Assembly (NCBI GenBank): GCA_038230655.1
Contig: JBBRMU010000002.1
Span: forward strand, 37,024 to 101,023
Direction: 5' to 3'
DNA length: 64,000 nt
Source of the DNA: JBBRMU01 sp038230655
GTDB lineage: Bacteria > Patescibacteriota > Microgenomatia > UBA1406 > GWC2-37-13
Under the pieces are notes generated by a model, which saw only the letters and a program-made list of their open reading frames with translations, searched no databases and had not been told where the DNA came from. Made by a program: the position numbers and the translations under genes. Every line of letters starts with the position of its first letter. Positions within the stretch are counted from its first letter, which is position 1. Shown here piece by piece: positions 35,325 through 43,977 of the stretch.

Positions 35325-36036
35325 ATGTTACAAATCGTTAAAAACTTTCTATTTCCAAAATTTTGCCTTAACTGTAATAAATTTGGAAGGTATATCTGTT
35401 TGGACTGCCAAAAGAAATTATTATATTTGAAGAAAAATATATGTATCTACTCTGAGCAAACGAGCGATTTTGGACTGACCTATACATCCTGTCCTCAGCT
35501 TTTTGGAATTCACTCGTTTGTATGAGTTTTTAATTATAACGAAACACTTAAAAAAATTATTGCAAACATTAAGTGTCATTTGGTGAGTGATGCCTGGGAG
35601 GAAGTATTTGTGATAGCTAATATTAAAATTGACAGTATAATGCCATTTAAAGACATGATTAATTTGTTTCTGGAAAACCCCTATTCAACTTCACCCAAAG
35701 AGATATAAACAAAGATGGTTTAACCAATCAGAATTAATCGCTAAATGGTTTGGTGTAAAGTATGTAGGAAATATAACGCACAATTTAGAAAGAATAAAAG
35801 AAACAGAACCGCAAGCACGTTTAAAGAAAGTTAATCGTATTCACAATACGAAAAATGCATTTGTCGTAAAAAATGAAGAATTAGTAAAGAATCTTGACAT
35901 TATACTTGTGGACGATGCGGTGACAATCGGAAGTACTGTAAAGGAGGCTGCAAGAGTTCTTTTTGAGGCTGGGGGCAAGCAGACTAGTCGTGTTTTGCCT
36001 TGCAAAAGGCTAAAACTTGCATTTTTTGACCTATAA
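35325..36036 (+). pseudogene. comF: ComF/phosphoribosyltransferase, disrupted
   Basis: ComF-type proteins (competence, phosphoribosyltransferase fold) start with a zinc ribbon, here CLNCNKFGRYICLDCQKKLL, and end with a PRPP loop, here ILVDDAVTIGSTVKEAARVLFEAG. The frame that begins at ATG 35325 meets a TGA at 35523-35525, continues in the same frame as VFNYNETLKKIIANIK, and then must shift +1 near 35675 to read PIQLHPKRYKQRWFNQSELIAKWF and the C-terminus to 36036. One nonsense and one frameshift make an inactive gene. UGA recoding is excluded, since other genes here end in UGA. TATAAA lies 7 nt before the ATG. Confidence 0.85.
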
Positions 36037-36045
36037 TGTTATAAT
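36017..36045 (+). promoter_or_regulatory. Promoter of the IPNTG surface-protein gene
   Basis: TTGCAT (36017-36022), 17 bases, TATAAT (36040-36045), then 6 nt to the ATG at 36052. Predicts transcription starting on the A of the start codon. The promoter is embedded in the end of the broken comF. Confidence 0.7.
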
Positions 36046-36051
36046 TGCGCT

Positions 36052-36489
36052 ATGGATAATGTAAATAAGATCATTTCTTTCATTCTTGGCCTCATCGTGG
36101 TGGTGGTTTTCATTGCTATTGTTACGGGAAAATTTCATATCGGGAAAGGCTCAAAAGTACTCACTAAATCTAATACAACTCCTACTGTAACTCCATTTTT
36201 CAATAAAAAGACACCAACTTCCACTCCTAAAGTGATTGTTATTTATCAAAATAAACCAACAAACGGAGGATATAACTCAACAAAGGGAAAAACTATAGTT
36301 GTTATTCCAACCGCAGTTCCAGTAAGACCATCTCCTACGAAGTACCTAACATATAACTCTACCACTCAAATGAATGCGGATAATCTATCAAATATTCCCA
36401 ATACTGGAGCACCAACACTTCTTATCCCAACCGCTTTTTCTATGCTCGCCGGAGGGATATTCCTAAGAAAAGCAGCTAAGAAGAAATAA
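36052..36489 (+). CDS. Surface protein with IPNTG cell-wall sorting signal
   Basis: 145 aa. N-terminal membrane helix or signal (about residues 7-26), a Thr/Pro/Lys-rich linker (TPTVTPFFNKKTPTSTPK), and a C-terminal tail IPNTGAP-x-hydrophobic helix-FLRKAAKKK. That is the LPxTG-like sorting signal form (I-P-N-T-G, hydrophobic span, basic end) used by sortases of Gram-positive bacteria and common in CPR genomes. The small protein probably sits in the cell wall or is a stalk; no binding domain is visible. Leaderless-type promoter (see 36017-36045). No sortase is in the window. Confidence 0.75.
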   Translation: MDNVNKIISFILGLIVVVVFIAIVTGKFHIGKGSKVLTKSNTTPTVTPFFNKKTPTSTPKVIVIYQNKPTNGGYNSTKGKTIVVIPTAVPVRPSPTKYLTYNSTTQMNADNLSNIPNTGAPTLLIPTAFSMLAGGIFLRKAAKKK

Positions 36490-36503
36490 GTACTACCTTA
36501 AAA

Positions 36504-37121
36504 TTAAGGAGGGGGTTGCCCATTTCCAAATCCTGGCAATCTCAGTATTTGCTTAGCTAGAAGATTAACTATCAGTACCGAGCAGAAAACAAAGACTAGT
36601 CCAATAATCGCTCCCACAATAACTCTTTTCCCATATGCTAGTCTTTCAGGTTCTGCCTGTGAAGTTATAACAATGAACGAGCCATAAATGATGTAGAGCA
36701 AAGCGACTCCACCAGCTGTAGCAAAAATTATATTGAGAAGTAGCTGAACCAGGCTACTAGCAGCTCCTGTTTGAGTGAAGTCATCTAGCTGTGTTTTGAC
36801 ACACATAGATAAAAAAAAGTGGCGACCAGCCGCTGGTGTTACTGGAACATTTGAGGTTGATTCAACCAACAAAGACTCTCCTGTTTTAGGATCAGGGTTA
36901 ACTTCTGTTGGATAAGCAACTGGATAGAGACAGTGAACGCAGGCAGGCCAATCACCTGGAGGACTTGGCCAAGCTGCAGGTTCTTGTCCATTAACGCAGT
37001 ATCCGCAAACGTCGCACGTAGCATACCGGCGGACATCACCAGGAACGGATTGTGCAAAAACTGGCGTAGACCAAACAACAACACTAAGAAAGAAAAAAAT
37101 GATTATAAAAATCCGCTTCAT
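36504..37121 (-). CDS. TrbC/VirB2-like pilin with cysteine-rich ectodomain
   Basis: 205 aa: a signal peptide (residues 1-23, cleavage likely after VFAQ), a 75-residue region with seven Cys (CDVCGYC, CVHC), and two C-terminal membrane helices (LLLNIIFATAGGVALLYIIYGSFIVITS and IVGAIIGLVFVFCSVLIVNLLA, given as their core features) with a short basic loop RLAYGKR between. The paired-helix end is the VirB2/TrbC pilin fold, and proteins of this type occur in CPR genomes with VirB4 and PrgI genes, here 31 kb away. The Cys-rich part is an addition to normal pilins. Pilus function is inferred. Confidence 0.65.
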   Translation of the reverse strand: MKRIFIIIFFFLSVVVWSTPVFAQSVPGDVRRYATCDVCGYCVNGQEPAAWPSPPGDWPACVHCLYPVAYPTEVNPDPKTGESLLVESTSNVPVTPAAGRHFFLSMCVKTQLDDFTQTGAASSLVQLLLNIIFATAGGVALLYIIYGSFIVITSQAEPERLAYGKRVIVGAIIGLVFVFCSVLIVNLLAKQILRLPGFGNGQPPP

Positions 37122-37321
37122 GTAAATTAGTATAACAAATAGATATGGGAGAATAAATATCAGGTAAAAAATATCTTCAAATCATTCTTAATAACACCCC
37201 ACTGTATATCCTTTAGTTGGTTTGCGGCTCTTAAGTTGTTTACTGCCTTAAAGGCAAACGCACGAATTTTCGGCTTAGATACGCAAGCACATTCATATGT
37301 CGTGTGGTATATAATGAAACT

Positions 37322-39061
37322 ATGCGCAGACTCTTTATCCTTAGCTTTATTATATTGGCTATCATAGTCTTATCTTGCATGAAAATTTATGCAGATGAAT
37401 ATGACGATATATCTAAGCAACTCGGAGATTTGAAATCGTCACTCGACTCATCACAAAAAGCAACTAAAAATAATGAAGAAAATCTCAACAATCTTAATAA
37501 AAAACTGAACGGAATTAAGTATCAAGTAAACCTACTCCAAGCGCAAATTTCGAAGAAAGAGAAAGAGGTTAGGGTAAGTGAGGAGGCACTTTCCTTCCAA
37601 AAAGGGATTCTTGAACAGAGAACGGTTTCGTATTATAAGAACATGAATAAAGACTCTTTTCCCCTCTTAAATGTTCTGGTTGCTGATAATTTCTCTGAGT
37701 CAGTTAAAGGTTTCTTCTATCAGCGTTCATTAATTGATGATGACAGAAAAACTATTTTAAAGGTTATCTCATATATTAAAGATCTTGAAGAAAAAAAGTC
37801 CAGTCTTGAAAAAGAAAATGTAAAAATGTTGGTCATTAAAAAAGAAGTCGACTCCCAGTCACAGTTTTTAGCAGGAGAAGTATCGAAAGCGAAGAAATTT
37901 GAGAATGAACTACAAAGTAAGATCGCTGTTCTGTCTGCAAAACAACAACAGATAATAGCTCAGAGACAAGGAAGCCTAAATATTCCTCAAAGTGCATACA
38001 CATCTCAAGGAGGTTGCAGTGATGATAAAGATGTTGATCCGGGATTTAGCCCGAGGATTGCCTTTTATACATTTGGAGTTCCAAACAGAGTTGGATTAAA
38101 TCAGTATGGGGCTAAAGGAAGAGCAGAAGCAGGACAGTCATCTCAAGATATACTTCATACTTACTATAATGCTGACTATACTTCGGGCTACAGTCAAGAT
38201 ATAAATCTTCATGTTACCGGCTCTAATGAGTATGGACAGTCATTTGATGATAACTGGAAAATCGAAGAGTACTTAAAACACATATACGAGATGCCAACCA
38301 GCTGGCCCTCGGAAGCCTTAAAGGCTCAGGCGATTGCAGCAAGATCATATGCTTTAGCTGTCACAAACAATGGTGCTAATACTATCTGTCCTAGTCAAAG
38401 TTGCCAGGTAGTAAAAAGAGAAGAAAACAGTCAATCCTGGAAAGATGCAGTGTCGGCTACAGCAGGAATTGTCTTGACGAGTGGAGGTCAACCAATTAAA
38501 GCCTGGTTTTCATCAACCCACGGTGGATATGTTTTTTCGTCATCGGGAATTGGGTGGTCAGATACACCATATACGAAAAATGCTATAGATACGACATCAG
38601 GTTCAGTGGGAAGTTTTGATGATCTAAAAAACACCTCATATGATAGAAGCTCGCCATGGTTTTACTGTGATTGGGGCAGCCGCCCTGAATACAGTAAAAC
38701 CGCGTGGTTAAAACCTGAAGAAGTTGCGGATATTGTTAATGTACTTTCATTGGCAAAACGCGACTCGAGTGTAGCTGAACACCTTTATCAACCAGACAAG
38801 CCAAACCCAGCAGGCACAGACACTTGGGATAAGGAAAAAGTTAAAAATGAGTTACGATCAAGAGGTGGCAGCCCGTATAACTCTGTAAGCAATGTTAGTA
38901 TTGACTGGGATAAAGGGTCTGGGAGAAGCACATCTGTGCATATAAACGGTGATGCTGGAGATGTCTCATTTGACGCAAGCGAGTTTAAAAGTTATTTCAA
39001 TGTCCGTGCGCCTGCTAATCTTTCCATTGTTGGTCCGCTATTTAACGCCGAAAGAAAGTAA
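37322..39061 (+). CDS. SpoIID/LytB-domain protein with PcsB-like coiled coil
   Basis: 579 aa from the ATG at 37322; TATAAT (37310-37315) lies 6 nt before it, which excludes the GTG at 37304. A signal peptide (residues 1-24) is followed by a long coiled coil (about 27-220) like the N-terminal part of PcsB/EnvC peptidoglycan hydrolase regulators. Residues about 240-420 are the SpoIID domain, with VGLNQYGAKGRAEAGQSSQ, SEALKAQAIAARSYAL and WFSSTHGGYVF. SpoIID enzymes are lytic transglycosylases that cleave glycan strands lacking stem peptides. Likely a secreted cell-wall remodelling protein; a related domain order is frequent in CPR bacteria. Confidence 0.88.
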   Translation: MRRLFILSFIILAIIVLSCMKIYADEYDDISKQLGDLKSSLDSSQKATKNNEENLNNLNKKLNGIKYQVNLLQAQISKKEKEVRVSEEALSFQKGILEQRTVSYYKNMNKDSFPLLNVLVADNFSESVKGFFYQRSLIDDDRKTILKVISYIKDLEEKKSSLEKENVKMLVIKKEVDSQSQFLAGEVSKAKKFENELQSKIAVLSAKQQQIIAQRQGSLNIPQSAYTSQGGCSDDKDVDPGFSPRIAFYTFGVPNRVGLNQYGAKGRAEAGQSSQDILHTYYNADYTSGYSQDINLHVTGSNEYGQSFDDNWKIEEYLKHIYEMPTSWPSEALKAQAIAARSYALAVTNNGANTICPSQSCQVVKREENSQSWKDAVSATAGIVLTSGGQPIKAWFSSTHGGYVFSSSGIGWSDTPYTKNAIDTTSGSVGSFDDLKNTSYDRSSPWFYCDWGSRPEYSKTAWLKPEEVADIVNVLSLAKRDSSVAEHLYQPDKPNPAGTDTWDKEKVKNELRSRGGSPYNSVSNVSIDWDKGSGRSTSVHINGDAGDVSFDASEFKSYFNVRAPANLSIVGPLFNAERK

Positions 39062-39080
39062 TTTGTGGAAAAAGTTAAAG

Positions 39081-40076
39081 TTATCTATTGAATCTTTCTG
39101 AAAATCTGTTGAGAGTATTCTGAATCAGAAGACTACTAGTCAATACAATCAGAAAAAAAACATACCATGGAAGGTGAGAATAAGGTAGTTTTAGAAGAAA
39201 GTAGATAACAACATAATGAATAAAAAACAAACTAAATGAGTTTTTACTTAAGAATTCAAGAAAACTCTCTATTTTAAGTATGTTGAAGATACTCCATCTA
39301 CTTATAAAAACAAAGAATGGTATAAACGTTAGTCCGTACAGTAAATAATAGAGGTTAGGTGGATACTTATTATCATACAGCTTTACAGAATGACCTAAAT
39401 GTTGCTGACCAATATGGAGGAGGACTGTCCCAGCCAAAAACAAAAAAAAAGAGTTTGATAGAAACTTCATACTTCTCTGATACTTAATAAAGATGATGCT
39501 GTAATAGCCAACAACCAACCAAGGTAGCCACATAACGAGTTTGTAGTAACTCCAAGGGAACTTAATAAAAACGAGCAGGATAGCTGAAACTAAACTGAGA
39601 ATTCCTAGCGTTGTAAATATTGCCGATGATTTTCTTTTAAGAAATGAGAGTATAGGAAAGAGTATGGTGAACTGAAGAAAAAGTAGGACTAACCAGTTGA
39701 TATCTACTCCGCCTGTAATAGTAAGACTTTGGAGTATATATGAAGGACTAAGTGTTTTACTACTAAAAAGGAAAAGAACACATAAAAAAAAGAGCAGGAA
39801 TATGTAGTACGGTTTTAGAAGTCTAATAACACGTTTTTTTAGGTAGGGAATTAAACTAGATGAAGATTCAGCTTTTTCTTTAATAAAGTAAATATAAGAA
39901 GAGCAAAAAACTAGTAGTTGAACTGAAAATTGGCTGTAGTCCCACAAGAAGTATGCAAATGGATTTGATAAATACTGAACGGTTGAGTGAATGAGTAGTA
40001 CAGAAACGATACCAATTCCTCTCAACATATCAATCTCTATGTTCCTATGCATAGCTTCTTCGTGGGATACATTCAT
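39081..40076 (-). CDS. Acyltransferase 3 family membrane protein
   Basis: 331 aa with about ten membrane helices. The N-terminus NIEIDMLRGIGIVSVLLIHST is the conserved motif of acyltransferase 3 (OafA/YrhL-type) proteins; the H of HST and the R of LRG are the functional residues in the family. These enzymes O-acetylate extracellular sugars, here presumably surface polysaccharide. The typical second conserved segment is FSVQLLVFCSSYIYF followed by a basic loop KKRVIRLLKPYYIF. Five bases upstream of its ATG ends the 66-aa gene, so both are likely in one transcript. Confidence 0.85.
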   Translation of the reverse strand: MNVSHEEAMHRNIEIDMLRGIGIVSVLLIHSTVQYLSNPFAYFLWDYSQFSVQLLVFCSSYIYFIKEKAESSSSLIPYLKKRVIRLLKPYYIFLLFFLCVLFLFSSKTLSPSYILQSLTITGGVDINWLVLLFLQFTILFPILSFLKRKSSAIFTTLGILSLVSAILLVFIKFPWSYYKLVMWLPWLVVGYYSIIFIKYQRSMKFLSNSFFLFLAGTVLLHIGQQHLGHSVKLYDNKYPPNLYYLLYGLTFIPFFVFISRWSIFNILKIESFLEFLSKNSFSLFFIHYVVIYFLLKLPYSHLPWYVFFLIVLTSSLLIQNTLNRFSERFNR

Positions 40077-40080
40077 TCTT

Positions 40081-40281
40081 TTACCCTTTTTTAAGTACTG
40101 GAAGACCAGTCTTCTTTACTTCTAATACCTTAAAACCTGCTGGAAGTGCATCCATGCTACCAGGTCTTTCGTCTCGGGCGAAAAAGTAAATTGTTTGCTT
40201 TTTCCCACTTCCTCTTAATGTAACGTCCTTCTTGTGCAAATAATAATTTGTACCTCTTGAGTTTTTAAATTCAAATGCCAT
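40081..40281 (-). CDS. Small conserved basic protein
   Basis: 66 aa from the ATG at 40281, which has a perfect AGGAGGTGA ribosome site; the GTG at 40290 lies inside it and is rejected. Sequence AFEFKNSRGTNYYLHKKDVTLRG then IYFFARDERPG and a basic end resembles small conserved proteins common in CPR bacteria, of unknown function, possibly nucleic-acid binding. Followed by the acyltransferase gene four bases after its stop. Confidence 0.7.
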   Translation of the reverse strand: MAFEFKNSRGTNYYLHKKDVTLRGSGKKQTIYFFARDERPGSMDALPAGFKVLEVKKTGLPVLKKG

Positions 40282-40348
40282 ATATTTCACCTCCTCCCTT
40301 TCTGTGTATTGTTAATTATTTTTATTTTTTTGGTACTTTGGATCTAGT

Positions 40349-40496
40349 CTATCGTGTTTCGGATAGGCCTATTGCTAATGGTTGCTTCCTATTGGGAACT
40401 TTCTTATCACTTTTTCCACTTTTTAGTTCACCTTCTTTAAACTCATACATTACTTTTTCAACCCACTTTTGAGCCCCTCTTACTATATTTAGGCAT
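40349..40496 (-). pseudogene. DUF6496-like small gene, frameshifted
   Basis: From ATG 40496 the frame reads MPKYSKRGSKVG and stops. In the +1 frame it continues VEKVMYEFKEGELKSGKSDK-KVPNRKQPLAIGLSETR to TAG at 40351-40349, which matches the DUF6496 pattern EFKxGxLKSG...KVxxRKQAIAIALSEAR. The break is at GTGGGTT near 40461. A GAGGAAA ribosome site precedes the ATG. Intact family members are about 60 aa, basic, unknown function. Too short for most gene finders. Confidence 0.6.
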
Positions 40497-40727
40497 TTTC
40501 CTCACTTCCTCCACAAACTTGATAGGTTGACAATTTAAACTTCCTTGTATTAAGGATACCAGATATATCATCTTGAATCAAGATCATTTGTTTTAGACAA
40601 CAGTGCTGTCCTTAAAATACATTATTACTAAATTACCTGATATATGTAAGTATTTGATAATAAAGCGGCTAGAGTTGAGTAAATCACCTCCTATAGCATT
40701 GAATTTAGATTGTTAGAACTGTAGAAT

Positions 40728-41380
40728 TTGAATATGAAAATTGCAGAGATTTACGAAAAGTACAAAATTCCTCCTCTTCTTCAAACCCATATGTTTAGAG
40801 TGGCTGCTGTAGGGGGACTTATATATCAAAACTTCACCGATCAGAATATATTAAATAAACAAGCAATCATAGAGACGCTCTTGCTTCATGATATGGGGAA
40901 TATCATAAAATTTAAGTTAGACAATCCTGATAACCCACTATATAAAACTATAAAAGATGAAGTACAATATTGGAGAAAAATTCAAAAAAGTTTAGGGAAA
41001 AGTATTGTAATGATGAGCATATTGGGACTGTAGAAATTGCTTAGGAAATAAAAGTATCTAAGTGTGTATTGCTTTTGATTGAAAATAGAGAAATTAATAA
41101 ATTACCAGAGATAATTAAATCTGAAGACTTCAATCTTAAAATTACCAGTTATGCTGATTATCGTATCTCTCCATTTCATATTGTTACAGTTGATGAACGA
41201 TTTAACGACCTAAGGCTTAGGTATAAAGAAAAGAGTTCTGAGATGTGGAACAAAAGATGGAAAGAATGTCTTTTAATAGAAAAGCAAATTCAGGAAAATG
41301 TATTCGTTGATTTACAGTCACTTAATGATGATTCTATTCAAGAGTTTATCACCGAACTAAGGGAGTATAATTTACATTAG
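40728..41380 (+). pseudogene. HD-domain protein, frameshift plus in-frame stop
   Basis: The first 101 codons carry QTHMFRVAAVGGLIYQNF and ETLLLHDMGNIIKFKLDN, the H...HD motif of HD phosphohydrolases. At the A6 run 40984-40989 the reading must shift to continue KKFREKYCNDEHIGTVEIA, which then meets TAG at 41042-41044 before EIKVSKCVLLLIENREINKL and the C-terminal half to 41380. The second half matches the rest of this HD subfamily (SYADYRISPFHIV...RLRYKEKS). Two independent lesions mean a true pseudogene rather than a sequencing slip. Confidence 0.8.
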
Positions 41381-41637
41381 GCTTTCCATCTCTCGAGATT
41401 TGGTATAACTTCATTTGCGAGGTCTCTCGCCTTTTCTTCTGTAAAACCCAGTTCCTCAATCATATTTTCAACTGAAAGTTCTATCATTTTACCAACTGTC
41501 ATATTCTGCTCAGTAAAGTCACCGTTTCTATAACAGAACTTACAGTATGTGTGGTTCTCGGTGCCATCGAGATTTGTCCCATAAAAACCCCCTCCTAGTG
41601 GCATCGCGCAGCTCTGGCAACGTAGTTTATTATCCAT
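41377..41637 (-). CDS. Putative zinc-ribbon protein (zinc ribbon 2 type)
   Basis: 86 aa. CQSCAMPLGGGFYGTNLDGT followed by YCKFCYRNGDF gives a four-Cys zinc site, the pattern of the 'putative zinc ribbon' family often annotated in firmicutes and CPR bacteria, followed by a helical end EELGFTEEKARDLANEVIP. Function unknown; perhaps a small regulator. Its 3' end overlaps the end of the HD pseudogene by 4 bases, convergent. Confidence 0.8.
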   Translation of the reverse strand: MDNKLRCQSCAMPLGGGFYGTNLDGTENHTYCKFCYRNGDFTEQNMTVGKMIELSVENMIEELGFTEEKARDLANEVIPNLERWKA

Positions 41638-41640
41638 ACG

Positions 41641-42007
41641 TATATGGTATCAGATTCTATCTGAATTTCATCACTCAGATCTTCTTGAGATAAAGTCCTT
41701 GGGATTTCGTGGAGAAGTGCTCTTTAGTATTACAGCAATAAGTAGTCTATTAATCAGGAGCAGAACTAGCGAAGTAAAAATTGGTATGGAGGTTACTATT
41801 GAAAAAGGCAGGTTAACCAAGACTGTGCCAGAAGGTATGGCTAAAGGAACCTCAGTAAAAGCCGGTGATAAACTAACAAAAACTCAGTGTAAAGATTTAG
41901 TAAAACAGATGAGAAATCTAAAGAATCCATATACCTGTCCACACGGAAGACCTCTGAAAATAGAAACAACACTAAATGAGTTAAACTCTTTTTTCAGACG
42001 AAAGTAG
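41641..42007 (+). pseudogene. mutL: Remnant of DNA mismatch repair protein MutL with large internal deletion
   Basis: In one frame, without a proper start, the sequence reads DLLEIKSLGFRGEVLFSITA (GFRGEAL is the ATPase motif of MutL) and goes on GTSVKAGDKLTKTQCKDLVK ... PYTCPHGRPLKIETTLNELN, the C-terminal endonuclease-domain end of MutL (CPHGRP is diagnostic). Between GMAKGT and SVKAGDKL about 400-500 residues are missing, including the rest of the ATPase and the linker. A further short deletion lies before DLLEIK. The 102-codon TTG-started frame at 41699 is a part of this remnant. No other mutL and no mutS is in the window. Confidence 0.85.
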
Positions 42008-42073
42008 ATTAAAAGGAAAGATGGAGAGGAAAAGTGGTGGGAAGTGATTTGGTATGACTGTTAGGTCAAAGAT

Positions 42074-42095
42074 GGGCGTACAACATTGTACGCCC
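42074..42095. terminator. 9-bp perfect hairpin after the mutL remnant
   Basis: GGGCGTACA (42074-42082) and TGTACGCCC (42087-42095) with a 4-base loop ACAT. Only a weak T run follows (GCTTTGTAG), so it is either a weak terminator or a leftover of another element. Confidence 0.5.
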
Positions 42096-42190
42096 GCTTT
42101 GTAGTACCAACGTGTAGAGTAACTACGCCTCCTTTAGGAAAAATATATGCTCAAAACAACGTTGTTGTGAACATAATTAACCAGTAACTG

Positions 42191-42373
42191 TTAGCCATTT
42201 ATGGTCTCAGGGGTATAACGTGGCTCTTCGACGATTTCCGAATCCAGTTTTTCTACTTCCTCAAGTCCAGGAGGTGTAACGGGGTCAATCTCATCTTCGA
42301 CATCAAAGTCAAAAATATGAGGAGACAACTTTTTATCTCTAGTAGATCGACTGAATTTAGTATTTGAAACCAT
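42191..42373 (-). CDS. Small acidic protein
   Basis: 60 aa, not recognised; strongly acidic (FDFDVEDEIDPVTPPGLEEVEKLD) and probably disordered, beginning MVSNTKFSRSTRDKKLSPH. An AGGAGA ribosome site is 8 bases before the ATG at 42373. No membrane segment. Expression is plausible on the strength of the ribosome site and single clean frame. Confidence 0.45.
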   Translation of the reverse strand: MVSNTKFSRSTRDKKLSPHIFDFDVEDEIDPVTPPGLEEVEKLDSEIVEEPRYTPETING

Positions 42374-42823
42374 TTAGTTTTCTCCTGAGATACTACGAAA
42401 ATCTACTGCTCTAGATTCTCAGGCTGATATAAAAAGGCTCTGTCCTTCCACACGCGAAGCCTAAATTTTGGCTTCATCCTACCTGCTCCTCATCAGGCGG
42501 GTACTACTAGGAATAATAGATTATTCTCAATACTACCAACCCGATAAAGTGCATTTCTTTTCCTCTCCAATTGTAAATGTACTATCACTTTCAAGATATA
42601 AGAAGCAAATCCTTACTCTCAAAAGTAATTCATCATTATACCAATTAGCCACCGGATTTACAATTACATATCAGATATGTATTATTTAAGACTAAAAATC
42701 ATTTATTTCAGCTTCGAGACAGTAAATGGCAGTTTTATATAATTGAAGAATGGAACTTGATATGAGCCACACCGGACAAACCTAAGAACAAGAAAGTACA
42801 TCAATTGGCTCAAAATCTTTAAT
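42374..42823. other. Gene-free interval
   Basis: About 450 bases of A+T-rich DNA with several stop codons in every frame. The only visible structure is a weak hairpin with ACCTGC/GCGGGT near 42480-42501. A 73-codon open frame at 42468 lacks a ribosome site and a familiar sequence. Probably decayed DNA continuing the 40-42 kb decay zone. Confidence 0.5.
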
Positions 42824-43378
42824 TTAATGGGGTCTTAGCGGCGAGAGTGATGAGATGATTTTATCTGCGGTATCTTTTTCAGAGACGTAATGGGCAATTA
42901 GGAAGATATTATATGTGTTCTTACTAGTGAATGGAAATACAAAGTAAGAGTCTGAGCTGGTTGTATATTTCTTCCCATCTAATCCATTAACCGAAAACGC
43001 TTCTTCCTTACAGTCGAGATTTTCACTGTCACAAAAACCTCCATTAAAGTTTAGATGCAAATCTACATATGCTTCACTCATTGAGTCTCTGAAAGTTACA
43101 GTTGAGATTGGTTCAGTCTCTAAGGCAGCCCAGGTCGATGGATAACTTATTCTAAAGTTGAGGTTTTTATTTGTATATATTTTCCAATCAATTTTTGAAG
43201 ATGAAGAACTTATATCCGGATCAATTGCTGCTGTTATAGGAGAGTTTGATGCTGACTCAATGAAAGTTTGGTACTTAATTCCACTCAGAAAGCCAACAAA
43301 AGGCATAAGTATAAAAATACCCATAGCAAGTCCTTTTGAAAAATGTGAGACAGTGGTTAACTCATTTGGGAGGTTCAT
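42824..43378 (-). CDS. Secreted/membrane-anchored protein of unknown function
   Basis: 184 aa from the ATG at 43378 (a GTG at 43393 is the alternative). One N-terminal membrane helix (about residues 15-35), a Ser-rich spacer, then a soluble domain DWKIYTNKNLNFRISYPSTW ... VTFRDSMSEAYVDLHLNF with two Cys in GGFCDSENLDCKEE. The NxxFxISYPSTW pattern occurs in PsbP-like extracellular domains of CPR and Gram-positive proteins. Function unknown. Divergent from the ogt gene, with 63 bases between the two starts. Confidence 0.6.
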   Translation of the reverse strand: MNLPNELTTVSHFSKGLAMGIFILMPFVGFLSGIKYQTFIESASNSPITAAIDPDISSSSSKIDWKIYTNKNLNFRISYPSTWAALETEPISTVTFRDSMSEAYVDLHLNFNGGFCDSENLDCKEEAFSVNGLDGKKYTTSSDSYFVFPFTSKNTYNIFLIAHYVSEKDTADKIISSLSPLRPH

Positions 43379-43441
43379 GATATAGTATTTCACTCTTAAA
43401 AAACAAAGTCAATCTTAACTAAAAAAAGTTATAATTCTTAC

Positions 43442-43969
43442 ATGGAGGACAATTTAGAGGTTGTTTACTGGTCACGTGTTTCAACTATTAATGGTGAGTA
43501 TATTCTGATGGCAACAGAAAAGGGAATATGCTGGGTTGGACTTCCAAATTCCTCTCTGGAGAAAGGTAAACTCTGGCTAAGCAAACATCTCTCTGTTAAA
43601 AAGTTTAGAGAGAAGGGTGAGCATCCGGCCTTAAAAAAAGCTGCGCACAAGTTAAAAATGTTTATCAAAGGTGAAAAAATAGAGTTTAATGTGCCGTTTG
43701 ATATTTATGGTACTTCATTCCAGAAACAAGTATGGGAGAAAATGGCGAAGATAAAATATGGGACCACAAACACTTATAAAGACTTAGCTCTTGCAGTTGG
43801 CAGGCCAAAGGCATCAAGGGCCATAGGTGTCGCTTGCAGAACAAATCCCTTAGCAATTTTCATTCCCTGCCACAGAGTTGTCGGTAGTAATGGCAAGTTA
43901 ACTGGATATGCTGGTGGTTTATCTACAAAAGAGTGGCTTCTTCAACTTGAAAAAAGTAAATCGAAATAG
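43442..43969 (+). CDS. ogt: Methylated-DNA-[protein]-cysteine S-methyltransferase
   Basis: Repairs O6-alkylguanine by transferring the alkyl group to its own Cys. 175 aa. The acceptor C143 is in IPCHRVVGSNGKLTGYAGG, preceded by the helix-turn-helix RPKASRAIGVACRTNPLAIF; family length. TATAAT at 43430-43435 is 6 nt before the ATG, no Shine-Dalgarno, so a leaderless transcript is expected. The N-terminal domain (residues 1-85) is more divergent. Together with RecA/RecX it is one of the few DNA-repair genes in the window; mismatch repair is broken. Confidence 0.95.
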   Translation: MEDNLEVVYWSRVSTINGEYILMATEKGICWVGLPNSSLEKGKLWLSKHLSVKKFREKGEHPALKKAAHKLKMFIKGEKIEFNVPFDIYGTSFQKQVWEKMAKIKYGTTNTYKDLALAVGRPKASRAIGVACRTNPLAIFIPCHRVVGSNGKLTGYAGGLSTKEWLLQLEKSKSK

Positions 43970-43977
43970 AAAGTGAG

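Noticed and set aside
35523..35525. UGA read as an amino acid in comF
   Set aside because: nrdR, rnhA and other intact genes end in UGA, and comF has a second lesion.
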